Assembly: GCA_028023455.1 (NCBI GenBank)
Contig: JAQFVV010006255.1
Coordinates: forward strand, 1,490,001 to 1,554,000
DNA length: 64,000 nt
Origin: Epiperipatus broadwayi
Taxonomy: Eukaryota; Onychophora; Udeonychophora; Euonychophora; Peripatidae
Reading direction: 5' to 3'
The notes beneath the pieces were generated by a model, which did not search any database, had not been told where the DNA came from, and saw only the letters and a list, made by a program, of their open reading frames with translations. Each line of letters begins with the position of its first letter. Positions within the stretch are counted from its first letter, which is position 1. Position numbers and translations under genes: made by a program. Below are positions 1 through 12,800 of this stretch, piece after piece.

Positions 1-230
1 CTTTTGTAATTATATTCATTTTTGATTAACATTTCCCTAAATTTAATTTTTTTATACATAAAAACACTAGATTTAATCAATTCTTTCTAAATTACAATAA
101 ATAGATTATCCATAGTATGTAAATTAAATTTTTCTTTCATTTTTTAATCTTAAAAATATATATACATACTTTATCATTAAAAAGATTAGGAAAGAAAAAA
201 ATAAAATTACAACATTATAAAAAATTGATT

Positions 231-290
231 AAATGAATAAACATCACATGGTCACTATTTCCTATGCTTATCCAAGCTGTTAAAACAGTG
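231..290. repeat. Family-A repeat, left terminal piece split by a LINE
   Basis: This is one terminus of a copy of family A, with the typical CATCACATGGTCAC followed by TTTCCTATGCTTA. It matches, in inverted orientation, the terminus at 7330-7373. The repeat is interrupted at 290 by a LINE, and TTAAAACAGTG is present on both sides (280-290 and 7175-7185). Confidence 0.7.
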
Positions 291-1896
291 GCAATGTGAT
301 GCAATGCACTATGCCTTCTCCTTTCTCAGAGTCAGAATCTCCCAGTCACTATGCTCAGAAAACCTGTTAGCCATATTGCCTTCCCTTTCCATTTCCCACC
401 TAAGTTTTTCCCCTATTTTTCTCTATCCTGCTCCATCCTATTTCAACATTATCTCTGTCTATTCTATGGCCTTTATATCCAAATTTCCCTTATCTTTTTC
501 CAAACCCAGCATAAAAACCAAGAACCCACTTTCTGTTTAAGTACCTTCTTTTGTATTTATTCTCCCACAACTTCATTATTTGTACCCTTTCTGCTTGTAA
601 GCATTTACATTCAATTAACTGATGTTTAATATTTTCTGTGCCTTCATTACATAACTTTCAGGCTAAATTACCCATATTTCTCTACTTAATGTGTATATTC
701 CCTTATTGCTAATGATCCTGTTTGAGCCTTAAACAATAAACTACTTTCTTTGTTATTATCATAAATTAACTCACTCCCAATATTATATTTACTTCTATAT
801 ATATTTAAACTCTTTTAATCTCCATACTAGTTCTCTATCTTTCTAACTTCTATTTTTTATTAATGCATTTATTCTTCTGTCCCATTCCTGCCATTATAAT
901 ACTCAACAATTCTTCTAATACAATCAATCCATCTTTTGTATAAGTATACTGATTTGTAAGTTTTTATGCAAATCATCTGCATACAATATTACCTTTCTCA
1001 CTCATCTTGTCATCTATCCTTTACTTGTAACCAATTAAATATTATTTTGGCTATTCTCTTATTATCCATAAATTGCAATCTACTGAGCATTTTCATTTTT
1101 GCATCGCTCATATAAAAACTTGACCATTCTATTTCTCCTTGAATTGCCTCCTTTGCTATCCACACATCTGCATGTAATGCATATCTTCATGCTTCTCTTT
1201 ATACTTTTTCTAAGTAATCTAACACCCCTTTACTAACACATAATGCACCATTGCCATAAGTTAACCCTGCTACTGCAACTCCTTTCCATACAATTCTTGC
1301 TACATTATATTTATTATATGAAGACACGGTTAATTTATTTATCAACCCCTTCCTTTTTTGGCTTCATTTATCAATTTTTTCTCCAATCCATCCAACCAAT
1401 ATCTTTGATTACTTAAGATGATTCCCAAATAGTTATATCTATTTGCCACATTTAACTTTTATCCCCCAACAAAAATTCTTTCTCGTCTCTTTTCCCAGCA
1501 TTTATCATCATTACTTTTATTTTTCTTCACTAAATTTAATCTCCATACTTTACCCACCCTTGCACACATCTTTAGCATAACTTCCATATCTTTCCTACTT
1601 TCTGTGAACAAGAATATATAGCAAATAAAAATACCTGATAATATATATACTCCCTTGTTCAACTATTAATGGTATCTCTATCCCTCTTCCTATTGCTCTC
1701 CCCATTTCTCTCAAATATAAAAAAAACAAAATAAGTGACATAGGGCATCCTTGCTTTAGTTCCACCCCACTTTTAACTCTAACTGATTCTATATTTCCTA
1801 ATTGATAGGTATAGTAATTATTTTCTTACAATCTCTTAATAAGATCCACTAAAACTCCATTTCCAAATTTACTAAACTTGCCCATAATCTATTTCT
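291..1896 (-). pseudogene. LINE (non-LTR retrotransposon), RT and C-terminal half, decayed
   Basis: Read on the minus strand, this is the 3' half of a non-LTR retrotransposon ORF2 with many stops and frameshifts. Near 1740-1790 it keeps an RT block reading LKQGCPMSLILF. Near 1560-1630 there is FTESRKDMEVMLKMCARVGK, which normally follows the RT active-site motif. Near 1080-1300 there are segments matching [18 protein letters not shown]. The 3' end at 291 has no poly(A); it carries short ATCACATTGC-like repeats. The same family recurs at 6106-7174 and 30965-32803. Confidence 0.75.
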
Positions 1897-2739
1897 ATTG
1901 TAACAGTATGAAACGTAGAGTTGCTTTACCCTAATCTGGAGATGTAGGTATAGGGGGTTTGAACCTCTCTGATACTTTCAGATCACTACTAACTGACTTA
2001 CTTTCCAAACCTCACTAGAATTTATTCTTATTAATGTATGCCTAGTGATCAAGGAGAGATAAAACTATAATAAGTGGTATATAAAGGTATTAATATTACA
2101 AAGATTTGTTGTTTACAAAAGAATAAATGAAATTTATTATTTACAAAAGAAATCACACAATTAACATCTAAAGATTTTATCAATAACCCCTTGGTCTACA
2201 CAAAAGTACCCATGGACTAACACCATCTACATATAGGCAATTAGTCATCAGTTTAGTTCACAAATTACAGTTCACTTAATCAGCATAGAATGATTGCCTT
2301 TGGAAGAGAGAGAGAAATGAATCATTCAGAGGGGGTAGGTAAATAATAATCAAAAAACAATGAAGAGTAATTATGAAAATGCTAATCAAATAAATTTTCT
2401 TTGTGCTATTACAAAAAAAAATTAGCCTGAAATGGAAATTCGAACCCCCTTTCTTCCTTTTTATATCAACAGCATCTGCAGGTTTACTGTGTAGTGTCTT
2501 GCACATAGAATCTAGTCAGGCTTAAAACAATGTTATTAATTAAATGTATTACTCGGCGATTCATCTATTTTCTTTTCCTGGTGGGCAATTTCAGAGATAT
2601 CTCTATATAGAACAGAGTGTAATACAACAGTGAGGCTGGATAGTGCTCCGACCCTAAAATGTAGTAAAATAAGAAGGGACTCATTCGCAGAGCATAATCC
2701 AAGTTCAGAAATGGAGCATAATGCTTATTGTCCAGACAA
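1897..2739. other. Unassigned repeat-like DNA between LINE and TRIM
   Basis: No reading frame or known family is recognised. Two RNA polymerase III B-box-like strings occur: GGTTTGAACC near 1958 on the plus strand, and GGGTTCGAATTTCC near 2435 on the minus strand. No convincing A-box or tRNA fold accompanies either. TTTACAAAAGAA is repeated near 2112 and 2140. Confidence 0.3.
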
Positions 2740-3562
2740 TGTAGTGTTTTGTAAAAATGGCAGACATGTTTGTGCACTCCAGAAAAAACTAGAATGTATT
2801 CGAGAGGTTGTTTTTAGATTGTGCGCTGATAACTGTGGAATTTAATTAACGCATTGGCGTAATGGCAATCAACAATTCCAAGAAATATTTGCTGATTGCA
2901 AATATTTCTAGATAAGAGACATTACCTTATTGGATGGTGTATTGATTAATTGGTGCAGTTATCTGAAAGCGATAAGAAGACTGGGTAACAACTACGCATG
3001 CAGTAATTAGAGGAGAACTCCAATAGAGAGCAGTCATGCAGTATTGGAGTAGCGGACAGTATTGAGTGCATCTACAGTAGAGTTACTGTTTAATTCCAGT
3101 AGGATAGATCTGGTGTCAGTTGCAGTGCTTACTATGAAGAGTTCGTGTACAGCTAAACTGGACTGGGGCTGAGGTATGCCCATTGTGAACCATTTTGTAG
3201 CAGCCAGCCTGAAAGAACATCGTGGGAATTGAACTTTAACGAACTGTAGAAATAGACTCATTGCAGACCATTCGTTTGGAGAGCATCCGTTTGCAGACCA
3301 TTTCATTGGAGAGCAGTCGATGCAGACCATTCATTGGAGAGCATCCATGGCAGAGCATTCGTGGCAGACCATTCATTTGGAGAGCATCCATTGCAGAGAA
3401 TACAGTGTATTCAGAGCATTAGTTGCAGACCATTTGATGGAGAGCATCCGCAGCAGAGCATTCGTTGCAAGAGAATATCGTGGGAATTAAAAAGTTATTT
3501 GCTGACCACACAGTCAGACTTGCGGATATAACATTGGCACAGTCAGATTAGCAGATAAAACA
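2740..3562 (+). repeat. TRIM 5' LTR
   Basis: This 823-bp LTR begins TGTAGTGTTTTG and ends GATAAAACA. It contains a near-perfect hairpin at 2881-2909, with 12-bp arms AGAAATATTTGC and loop TGATT, conserved in the other LTR at 4032-4060. It is longer than its partner because it has about two more units of an internal minisatellite. Other differences are scattered substitutions, so the insertion is not recent. Confidence 0.85.
3260..3475. repeat. Minisatellite inside TRIM LTR
   Basis: Imperfect units of about 27-31 bp of the form TTGCAGACCATTCGTTTGGA followed by GAGCATCCG are repeated about eight times here. Only about five occur in the 3' LTR (4405-4545). The difference explains most of the 79-bp LTR length gap. 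Confidence 0.75.
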
Positions 3563-3891
3563 TTGGTGCAGTCGCATTTGGAACCTGTGAGTAGCAAATA
3601 AGTTTTGAACAAGTTTAGCTATAAACGGGGAAAACTGGTGAAAATGGAAATCCCAGTTAGTATAACATTAATAATGGAAGTGAAAGTTTGGAAATAAAAC
3701 GCTTGCGCAGTTAACATCGGAAACTGAGTTTTACCATGCTTGCGCAGTCACCATTGAACGTAAATGGCGAAAAAGTTTCAGCAGCAGTTAAATCAAACAT
3801 TTCTGAGTGAAATAACAGGAAAGTAGGAATAGAAAAACAACAATAAAACAACAAGAAATAGCAATAAGGGTTTTTCTGGAGTGGAGGGAGG
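3563..3891 (+). other. TRIM internal region with primer-binding site and polypurine tract
   Basis: The primer-site candidate TGGTGCAGTCGCATTTGG begins at 3564. The polypurine tract GGAGTGGAGGGAGG occupies 3878-3891, directly before the right LTR. Between them there is no reading frame of note, and about 300 bp is far too short for any retroelement protein. Confidence 0.8.
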
Positions 3892-4635
3892 TGTAGTGTT
3901 TTGTAAAAATGGCAGACATGTTTGTGCACTCCAGAAAAAACTAGAATGTATTTGAGAGGTTGTTTTTAGATCGCGCGCTGATAACTGTGGAATTTAATTA
4001 AGCATTGACGTAATGACGATCGACAATTCCAAGAAATATTTGCTGATTGCAAATATTTCTAGATAAGAGATGTTACCTTATTGGACAGTGAATTGATTGA
4101 TTGGTGCAGTTATCAGAAAGCGATAAAAAGACTAGGTAATAACTATGCATTCAGTAATTAGAGGACAACTCCAGTAGAGAGCAGTCATGCAGTATTGGAA
4201 TAGCGGACAGTATTGAGTGCATCTACAGTAGAGTTACTGTTCAATTCCAGTAGGAGAGATCTGGCGTCAGTCGCAGTGCTTACTACGAAGAGTTCGTGTA
4301 CAGCTAAACTGGACTGGGGCTGATGTATTCCCATTGTGAACCGTTTTGTAGCAGCCAGCCTGAAAGAACATCGTGGGAATTGAACTTTAGCGAACTGTAA
4401 AATAGACTCATTGCAGACCATTCATTTGCAGAGCATCCATTTGCAGACCATTCATTTGGAGAGGATCCATTGCAGAGAATACAGTGTATTCAGAGCATTA
4501 GTTGCAGACCATTCGTTGGAGAGCATCCGCAGCAGCATTCATTGCAAGAGAACATCGTGGGAATTAAAGTTATTTGCTGACCGCACAGTCAGACTTGTGG
4601 ATATAACATTGGCAGTCAGACTGGTGGATAAAACA
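3892..4635 (+). repeat. TRIM 3' LTR
   Basis: This 744-bp copy matches the left LTR along its length apart from substitutions and fewer minisatellite units. It starts TGTAGTG right after the polypurine tract and ends AAAACA, followed by the flank GGCAA. Confidence 0.85.
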
Positions 4636-6105
4636 GGCAATAATATATTTGATGCATAAGGATTCACACTCTTACCCTAAGACATCTATAAGAGAAGCCC
4701 ACTAATTGAAGATAAGAGTAAGACATAACTCCGAAGGCAATTCCAATTCCCTGAGTAACACACAAAAAAATTAAGATGAAATAATAACCTGTTTAAGAAA
4801 GAAAAAAAATCATCAAGCATGAAGTTAAATATTTATATCTAAATTCTAATATTACAAAACTCTCAGAGATTGGGGTAAGACTTGATTTAAAAGGAAATCC
4901 CTTTACATTAACGATTTCTTTTTATATAATCGTTTATATACATTTAATGGTGGATTAATAAAATAAGAGAACTCTACTTAACCAACTCTACTCACCTAGT
5001 TAATGAAACTTCTTTAGCATTTCTTGTTTATATAATGACAGTCCCTCTTTCTCTCCCACTTGAAATATACGTTTATTCCAAATCATTTCACCTTAATTGA
5101 CTGAAACAAAATGAGAAAAATTCCTCAAAAAAAAAAAAACGTAAGCTGGATTTAGTTTAAGTCATTTTGTTTTTTTTCTTTAAGCAAATGGATCTACTGG
5201 TTTCCTTTTTAACAAACTAAAAAAAAACTATTCAAATTAAAATGACCCTTGCATTTCTGCCTTTTCTCTTCCAAGATAAAAATAATAAAAGAACGACAGA
5301 ACATTTCGTTACTCTCACCTTTCAAATAACAAAAAAATATATAATTTATCATTCTATCTTGAGATTCATACAAAAGCGACCAAACCCTAGTGTCAAATTA
5401 TCTTATCTAGAAATCTAGATGAATGATCATTATACAAGAAAAAAAAATTAAAAAAACTTAATAGTAACATATTTATAATACCTTAAATCACACACATATA
5501 TATAAACTAAATGTATATATATACATTTTTCATTGATTATAATATTATAAAGAGTTAATTGAAAAACTAATAAAAGGTTATATTACCAGTAACTTTTGAA
5601 ATTGCACAAGTCTTCACTTAAATAGACATAGAAATATTCTAGCCCACAGCTAGTACTGACGGCTTATTATGATTTCGGTCCTCTACACGTCCACCTTTCT
5701 ATTTTTTTACTTTCCACCTCAGTTATCCATTAATAGCAGCAGGCATTGGTCGGGCAAAATTTTTCTGGCACTCTACATTTTTTTGTTACATCATTCCGGC
5801 TCCAGCAAACAGAAAACGGCCGAGAGAGAGAAAAAATCTCAGCCATTTGAACTACAGCATCCATTTTAAGTTTATATATATATATCTCGTCTACAGAATG
5901 TTGGTGGTTCATGATATCATTCAGCAGGGGGCTAATATATTCCTGTTTGCAGAGAGCTATGTCCAAAAGCTAATCTTATTCCTTTTCCGATTCAAGTTTT
6001 CTTTATGGCAACTTTCAATCCAAGTGGTAGAGCTTCTGCAGGTACAAGAGAGAGAACAAAAGATAAGCTCTCAATTTATACCCACTCATTGGCCATCTTG
6101 CGGTA
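4636..6105. other. No gene seen; 5640-6105 is a less AT-rich unassigned block
   Basis: The first kilobase is plain AT-rich DNA. From about 5640 the composition changes. Read on the minus strand, the block contains GGGTATAAATTGAGAGC near 6075-6090, a possible TATA box of a lone LTR or decayed element. No coding similarity was recognised. Confidence 0.3.
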
Positions 6106-7174
6106 TATCTACCTCTCTTCCTATTGCTCACCATTTCTCTCAAATATAACAAAAATCAAAATAGGTGACATAGAGCCTTCTTGCTTTAGTCCTACCCCAC
6201 TTTTAACTATAAAGACCATATATAATTGCCTACCTGTATTCCTACTCATATCTATACATTGTGACTACAAAAAACTATTTCTTTTATGCCTATCTGATCA
6301 AAAACTACTTTGCATTCATCCCACTGTATTATTTTCTTCCATCCATTTTGTCACTCTTCCAGGCACCATTATGTGCAAAAATTTTATATAACACTGATGT
6401 TACCACTATCGGTCTATAATTGTTTAACTTTCTATGATTCTTATACTTTCATTTAAATAGTAGCCTTACTCATATTATTCCAGCTATCTGAAAATTCTCT
6501 CTTCTGTGCCATCTTACTCAATAATAATAGATTTAATTTTGTCCTATTTCCTAAACTCATCATCATCTCTGCTGCCCATTCATCTAAACCTCTTGACTCT
6601 CCACTTTTCAATTTATTCCGTTTCATTCATTTTCTGTAAATCAAATATTTCCATTACTATATGCTTTCATGTTCATTATCATTCTGTCCTTTATATCTAA
6701 CATTTTTTTGTATAACAATTACATATTTAGTTTAGATTGTCTCTAATTTTTCTCTAGAGCTACTCTTTTTCCTCATCATCTAGAAATACTATTTCTCTTT
6801 CCCCTACATTCCTTCTTTTATTGAAATAAAATTCCTTCTTTTTAATATATTTCCAAATTTTTTTATTGCCATCTCTTCCACTTTCATTAATATCCTCCAA
6901 TAATTTACTATTTAATTTCATTCTCTCTATATAATTATCTATTTTTGATAAAAAAAATTTTTTTAAATATTTTTCCCATTTAACATTAACTTCTTTTACA
7001 CTTCCTTTGTTTTTAATAGCATATTTAATTATCTGCATGCTTTTTTTCCTCTCTTTTACTAATTCTCACTTTTATTCTTCTGAATATTCTCACATAAAAC
7101 CCTATTTGCCATTTTTCTACTACACAATCATCCCCAACAAACTCTTCCCTCATTTCTTCATTTATTTTATATTC
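6106..7174 (-). pseudogene. LINE, linker and RT N-terminal part, decayed and 5'-truncated
   Basis: This is the same LINE family as at 291. At 6760-7038 the minus strand reads through the segment before the RT, including WEKYLKKFFLSKIDNYIERM and INESGRDGNKKIWKYI. Next comes an RT entry block, SRGLDEWAAEMM, near 6560-6600. The left end overlaps the 291-1896 piece by about 110 bp at roughly 85% similarity by eye, so the two pieces are not a simple split of one copy. The right edge at 7174 coincides with the second copy of the 11-bp repeat TTAAAACAGTG. Confidence 0.7.
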
Positions 7175-7373
7175 TTAAAACAGTGACAAGTTCTGCATGT
7201 TACTGTCTGGAGATTTTGGATAAATAGGCACTACATAGAGATTTATGCACAAACCTTCTTGCATCCATTGATTACTATGGTTTGCAGTTTGACACTATTG
7301 CATGGATAATTTCACTGTTTTAGCAGCTTGTGTAAGCATAGGAAATGGTGATCATGTGACATTTAGTGGTTTA
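7175..7373. repeat. Family-A repeat, right piece
   Basis: This continues the family-A copy begun at 231. It contains ATGCACAAACCTTCTTGCAT followed by CCATTGATTAC, then GCTTGTGTAAGCATAGGAAA and GTGATCATGTGACATTTAGT. The last part is the inverted partner of 234-285. Together the pieces define a family-A element of about 260 bp interrupted by the LINE. Confidence 0.7.
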
Positions 7374-9339
7374 GTTTTAATATATATGACATTTGAATTT
7401 GCATAAAGTTATAATGGAATTAAATGCATTTTGTAACACACTAGTAGTGCTTTTAAGAAGAGTGATTTTCTAAAAAAAAAATATATGTACATAAATAGTG
7501 ATGATATTTAGCTACATATGGTTATGTCTGTTCTTAAATTTTTTAAAAGCTTCCATACTGCTTGGTAAATTGAATATAATTATTGTTTTTATACATATTT
7601 AACACTTCTATTCTACTATCCACATTTCAAACAAATGAACAAAAATTGGTTGACTAAATTATAGTAATTTTTATGTTACATGTAGCAATGATTAGTGCAA
7701 CAGCAATTACATATGCATTCTACTTCTCAAGATTAAACAATTACAATAACTCTTCATTGCTATCCAAATGAATTAAGTTACTTAGAATTGTGCGAATCAA
7801 TTTTACACCATTTCAGTCTTAATATGATGCTAGGTTAGGTTACTAAAATAGATCTCCATTCAGTAATTCTTTATATACAAATTTTATTTTGAAGATTTAA
7901 AGTAATGAGCAATTATTGTGTGATCATATTTTATGAATATGCATTTAGTTTACTTTCAAATTCATATCATTTAATTTAATAATCCTTAAAATGAAAAAAA
8001 GCACAGTCCAAATAAGTTGTTTAGAAAATTCAGTATGCTGTAATCAACTTTACAGCTAGATACATATGATGGTAAGAATAACAAAATTGGAAGTAAAAAA
8101 TATATATTTACTGAGTAAATAATTATGTACTTTAAACAAAGGTATAAATAGCATATAATTGTTGATAAAAATGTTGGAAAATCATATAACAATTTGGAAA
8201 TTATGGAATAAGTTTTGTTAATTCAATGATTGTATGCACAAACATTGGATATTTTGTTATGATATAACAGATAAATAAAATCAATGATACATACACAGAA
8301 TCAGAAAAGAAATGTCCCTTTTGATGAATTGTTCTTTTTATCTAATGTTTATAAATATGGTCATCAGTATTCTATTATAAATTTGACAGAAAATGACAAT
8401 TTTTTTCTTTTATGTTTTCATATTTAAAATTCTCAGTATGGTAATTAAAGTCTACTTTTATGATTTCGGACTTTTTTTTTTCCTCTTATATCATATATGG
8501 GAGGAGGGGGATTTATAATATTGGGGTGATATATATTTTGAATATTACCATTGTATACACCGCATGTGTATATTTTTTTATGTAAAAAAAATATTAGTGA
8601 AAATTTTTAATTTAATGATTAAATATTATATTAATCTGAATATTCAACATAATGTTTAATTTAATAAATATTTGAGCTTTAACTAAAGATAAATTATTAT
8701 TTTGTAGGAATATAATCAATTATGTATTTTTAATTCATGGATAAGCTTGTCATAAAACAGAAATCGCTGCTCCATTCAACATTCTCTTTTTTATACAGAA
8801 ATATAAACTTTTCTTAAAATGGTAATTATGCATTAGTCTGGGGTAAAATTTTAGACTTCATTCCTTATGATTATTTATGACTGCTAAATATTTGATAATA
8901 CATTTTATTTAATTAATTAAGTAAAGAATCATTTTTAACAAAGTTGTAAATAACAACTCCACTTTCCGTATTAATGTCAATTAATTTATGTGGCAAAAAA
9001 TAGATATATTTAAAGCATAACTAGATCAGTAGTAGCTAGAAGTTAATAAAGAATACAAAAATACTCTAGAGATCTTCCAACAACTTATCTTTAAAAGTAT
9101 CCTACCCATCACATTGCTGTATATTTAAATGGACAAGATCCTATACATGAGGGGTCAGAGTGATTTAACGTTAACATGGCACATGATAATAATATTTGGC
9201 ATTAATAAAGGATTTGGGCATTCCATCATCAAATTTTCAAAGGTATGGATGGTTGAAGAGTTGGAGGATGGAGAAGATTGAAGCCTGTCCATTAAAGTTT
9301 GAAGATTTGCTATCTTAATATAAACCGAGCACTGATTAT
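7374..9339. other. AT-rich DNA, nothing recognised
   Basis: Neither strand shows a supported gene, RNA or known element. Homopolymer and TA-rich runs dominate. A less AT-rich patch at about 9140-9330 was read in all frames without recognising a protein. Confidence 0.5.
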
Positions 9340-9540
9340 ATATATTTGTGAGAGATGATGATCTGGAACAACTGATGATACTGGTTTAGCATGAAATAAT
9401 TATACTGGAGATCATTTATCTTTTTCACATGTGTATCGGTGAAATAGACTGGACAGCTGATGGAAGCTTGAAAATCTGGGTTCAAATCCTCTATAATTAC
9501 ATCTCAACTCTCAAGTATAATAAATTGTGTACTTGTATTC
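9340..9540. repeat. Family-D short repeat, copy 1
   Basis: TTGTGAGAGATGATGATCTG, then AACTGATGATACTG, GAAATAATTATACTGGAGAT and TTTTTCACATGTGTATCGGT match the order of blocks at 55240-55375. Near 9479 GGGTTCAAATCC resembles a pol III B box, so a tRNA-related SINE is possible, but no full tRNA fold is visible. Confidence 0.5.
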
Positions 9541-9751
9541 TAATATTAATTAAATAAAACATACTATCAAATATTTAGCAGTCATAGATAATCATAATGG
9601 TTTTAATAGAGACTAAAATTTCACAGCTGGACTCATACATAAGTGCCCTTAAAATAATATATAATTTTGTAAAAATATTTTTATTTTCTCATAATATTTA
9701 ATATAAAATAACATTAACAAACTAACAAAATTTTTAATATAATTTCATACT

Positions 9752-9757
9752 TTTATT
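9752..9757 (-). promoter_or_regulatory. Candidate EMC4 poly(A) signal
   Basis: On the minus strand this reads AATAAA, about 56 nt after the EMC4 stop codon. A second AATAAA lies about 70 nt further on, near 9680. AT-rich DNA produces this hexamer often by chance, so only its position supports the call. Confidence 0.4.
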
Positions 9758-9812
9758 AAAATATTTTTTATGAATAATTCACTATTTTTTTTCTTTGCAC
9801 CATATCTTGCTC

Positions 9813-9848
9813 TCATAAAATAATTCCACCTCCACTGAATTCCATTCT
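9813..9848 (-). CDS. EMC4: EMC4 coding exon 5, 36-nt coding end
   Basis: After a long pyrimidine tract and AAG acceptor, 36 nt encode [11 protein letters not shown] and a TGA stop. This is the conserved C-terminal signature of EMC4, and the phase-0 junction matches the end of exon 4. The coding part is tiny and lies 11.1 kb from exon 4, which makes it easy to miss. Confidence 0.93.
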   Translation of the reverse strand, partial: RMEFSGGGIIL

Positions 9849-12800
9849 CTTAAAAGAAAAAGAAAAAAAAAATTAAATAACATATATATATATTCACTAA
9901 TAAATTATACATAAATATAATTTTAATATAACAAAAATAAAATTGGTATTAACATGATAATATTTAATTTACTAACATTAAATACGGTATATAAATGTTA
10001 GTTATAGCCAGCTAACAGCAAGAACATCATTTCTAATAATACATTTTAAAAAATAATAATAAAAAAAAGGTTACAAAGTTAAAATTAATAGGGAGGAAGA
10101 GGGGAAAAACATTATTAAAAAAACACTAAAATTTGTAGTAGTTTTTTTAACAATTTATTTTATTTCCAATATATGTTTTTTAATATGTTGTTGTTTACCA
10201 ATTACTATCATAATATATAGTAATATTGTATTTTAAAAAATGTTAAATTCAGAGGATGAGATAATTTTGATTCACTAAAATATAATGCATTTAAATAATT
10301 CATAAATATTATGTAATATAATTTTTTTATTTAAAATAATTTTGATGCAAGGTTAATTGTTTTATTTAGCAAAGGTTTTAATCAGCATTAAACTGTTGCA
10401 CATGCGCTTTGGATTTTAACTATAAAATGAATGAATACAAACACTTCAAACACATGATAAAGTCTTTGGAAAAGATAGAATGGCCATCTATCTTTTCGAA
10501 CCCAACGCTTTTGTATGGGAAAATCTTATCGCGCTATATAAAATAATTGACTTAGCAAAGGTTATAAAACATTTATCCAACCAAGAATTGTAAATCATTT
10601 GGCATTAGCCTGAGAAGTCTAGACAAAACTGACAACTGATATAAAACATTTTACTTCTTATTTTAACTCGATCAAGAATCAATGCCATATAATAATCAAA
10701 TAGTTTTAATCAATGATAGGTTTGTGAGAGAAATGCATGCAAAAACTTGTAAACAACACTTGTCATCCATTAAAATATATATATATATACACTAACAATT
10801 TTTTTAGAAAAATAAAAACATGAGTGATGTGAAAACTTCTTTATAACCAGATTAGAATCCCATCTAATACAAATAATACCCGAACAAGGAAAATAAAATT
10901 TTTCTAGTTAATCATCAAACCAGGTGATCAATATGTAACCTTCTACAGAAGACTATATTAAAATGCAAGGACTTCAATATCCTAGACTAATAATAATGAA
11001 AAGGAAGAAGAGAAAAGTTGAAAGTGACATTTGCCAGTCATTTAAATGTCCATCCCAATGCCAATTAAAAAGCTTAATTGCATAATATGCCCAAGTTGTG
11101 AATTGCTTAATTTTATTTTAAAGTTGTATTAATAGATCACTTTAGAGAACTAATACTAATAAAAAGATTTGCAAAATAACTGAAATGTGATGAGTTATTA
11201 AAAGAAAGAGAACAGAAAAGAAAGCAAAGAAAAAATAATAATTATGAATATTGAGCACATATTACAGCCATGACTATAAAATAGTTTAATAGCATTTTGT
11301 GTACTAGTTAAAATTATGTTATTATTAAAATATATATTAAGGTTATAACCTTAAGACTATGCGCCTAAAATACGACACTAGGAACCTCTACAAATCTAAA
11401 CACAAGATTAACAACTTTAAAAGACAAGAGCTGCCACTCTTATCTTCAATCTAATTTCTAAATATAAATTTTAGGCTCATAGTCTTAAGATTATAGCCTT
11501 AATATATATTACTTATGTAATGAGTATGCGCTTTACAAATTATTAATTATTATTAAAAATAATTTAACCATAAAGGGCAAATTTGAAAAGGTTTACAAAA
11601 TTCTTAATTGCATACATACCAGGAATATACAATTGATCCCTAACAGCAAAATATTTAAATATATATCCATTAATCAGAAATCATATGAAATGCATTATCT
11701 GTCTGTGTGCATTAAATACCTTTTTTATATGCATCGATTTTATGTTTTAAAAATTAAATTAGTTTTGATAATTACAAAAAAAAAAAAAAAGATTCAAATA
11801 ATAGAGTCAGGAATAAATAAATTAAAACTAATTTAAAAATAATAGTATGATATATATCAGATACCTGTAAGTAAACAGGTGAATCTAATTTTTTTTAATT
11901 TAATAATAATGCAATAGAAACAGCTTGGTTGAATTATAAGTATGGATGTATAAATGTGATACTTTTGTCACAAGTATTACATTTATAAGTTAGTCTGAAT
12001 GATGATAAAAGGATTAGTAAATTTAAGAACTAATACATAATTTTTTTTTATTATTATCATGTAAGAAAACAAAATACAACTTAATTTACATCATAACTCA
12101 AGCACCCAATAGATTTAAGCCCTGATTTAAGCATGGTGAGCAAAGACTGGTTTATCTAGATATAAACCTTAAGCATAAACTACACTTATGCTTTTAAAAT
12201 TGATGCTTATGAGAGAGTGTAAACAGATTATAAAGTACAAATTCCGAGAAGTTACTCTTGATTTATAATATTACGTATTGTACCAATATCGTATTGGTAT
12301 ATATAATAATTTTGTCTAAAAATGATTGAAATAAAAACCTCTCGTTTAAAGAAAGGGTTAAAAGTTTAAAGAGTTATTTATATAAGTTAAAATGTTAAGA
12401 ATAAAAGTCTAAAGAGGTTTTTTTCCTATTATTAGTAGTTTGAAATAAAAGTACAAGTAATTAATTAGAAGGGGGAAAATTTAAAAGTATATCAGTTTAA
12501 AATATAAATCTTTTACATAAAAGATTTATATCATCTCTTTTCATTTAATTTAAAGAAAAAAAAGTCTTATCCTGTAATTTAAAAAAATGCAAATATATAT
12601 GTGTGTTAATCGCGAATGATTGTAAGTATAAGGAATAGTAAATAAATGTGTGCGTGTTAAATATTAAAAATGATATACATGAATAAGCATTTATTTTATA
12701 ACGACTTGCGTGCGATTATAATTACGATAGAATGACAGCCTGTTAAGCTAATTGCGCAGACGCTGTGAGAATGTTATTAATAAATGAATACCTTCGAACA

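Larger units (their letters stand above)
2740..4635 (+). mobile_element. TRIM: non-autonomous miniature LTR retrotransposon, complete
   Basis: Two direct repeats (2740-3562 and 3892-4635), each starting TGTAGTG and ending ATAAAACA, flank only about 330 bp of internal DNA. The internal part begins one base after the left LTR with a primer-binding-site-like TGGTGCAGTCG, and ends with a polypurine tract touching the right LTR. It has no gag or pol. The outer flanks, GACAA and GGCAA, look like a 5-bp target duplication with one change. Together these are the structural parts needed for mobilisation in trans by another LTR element; the Ty3/gypsy group is the likely helper because the primer site resembles that of the element at 60422. 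Confidence 0.85.

Noticed and set aside
304-629. Two overlapping open frames of 78 and 92 residues on the plus strand
   Set aside because: They are antisense to the LINE 3' end, pyrimidine-rich, and match no protein pattern.
2630-4659. Short open frames within the TRIM LTRs
   Set aside because: They fall in LTR minisatellites, differ between the two LTRs and show no conserved protein.
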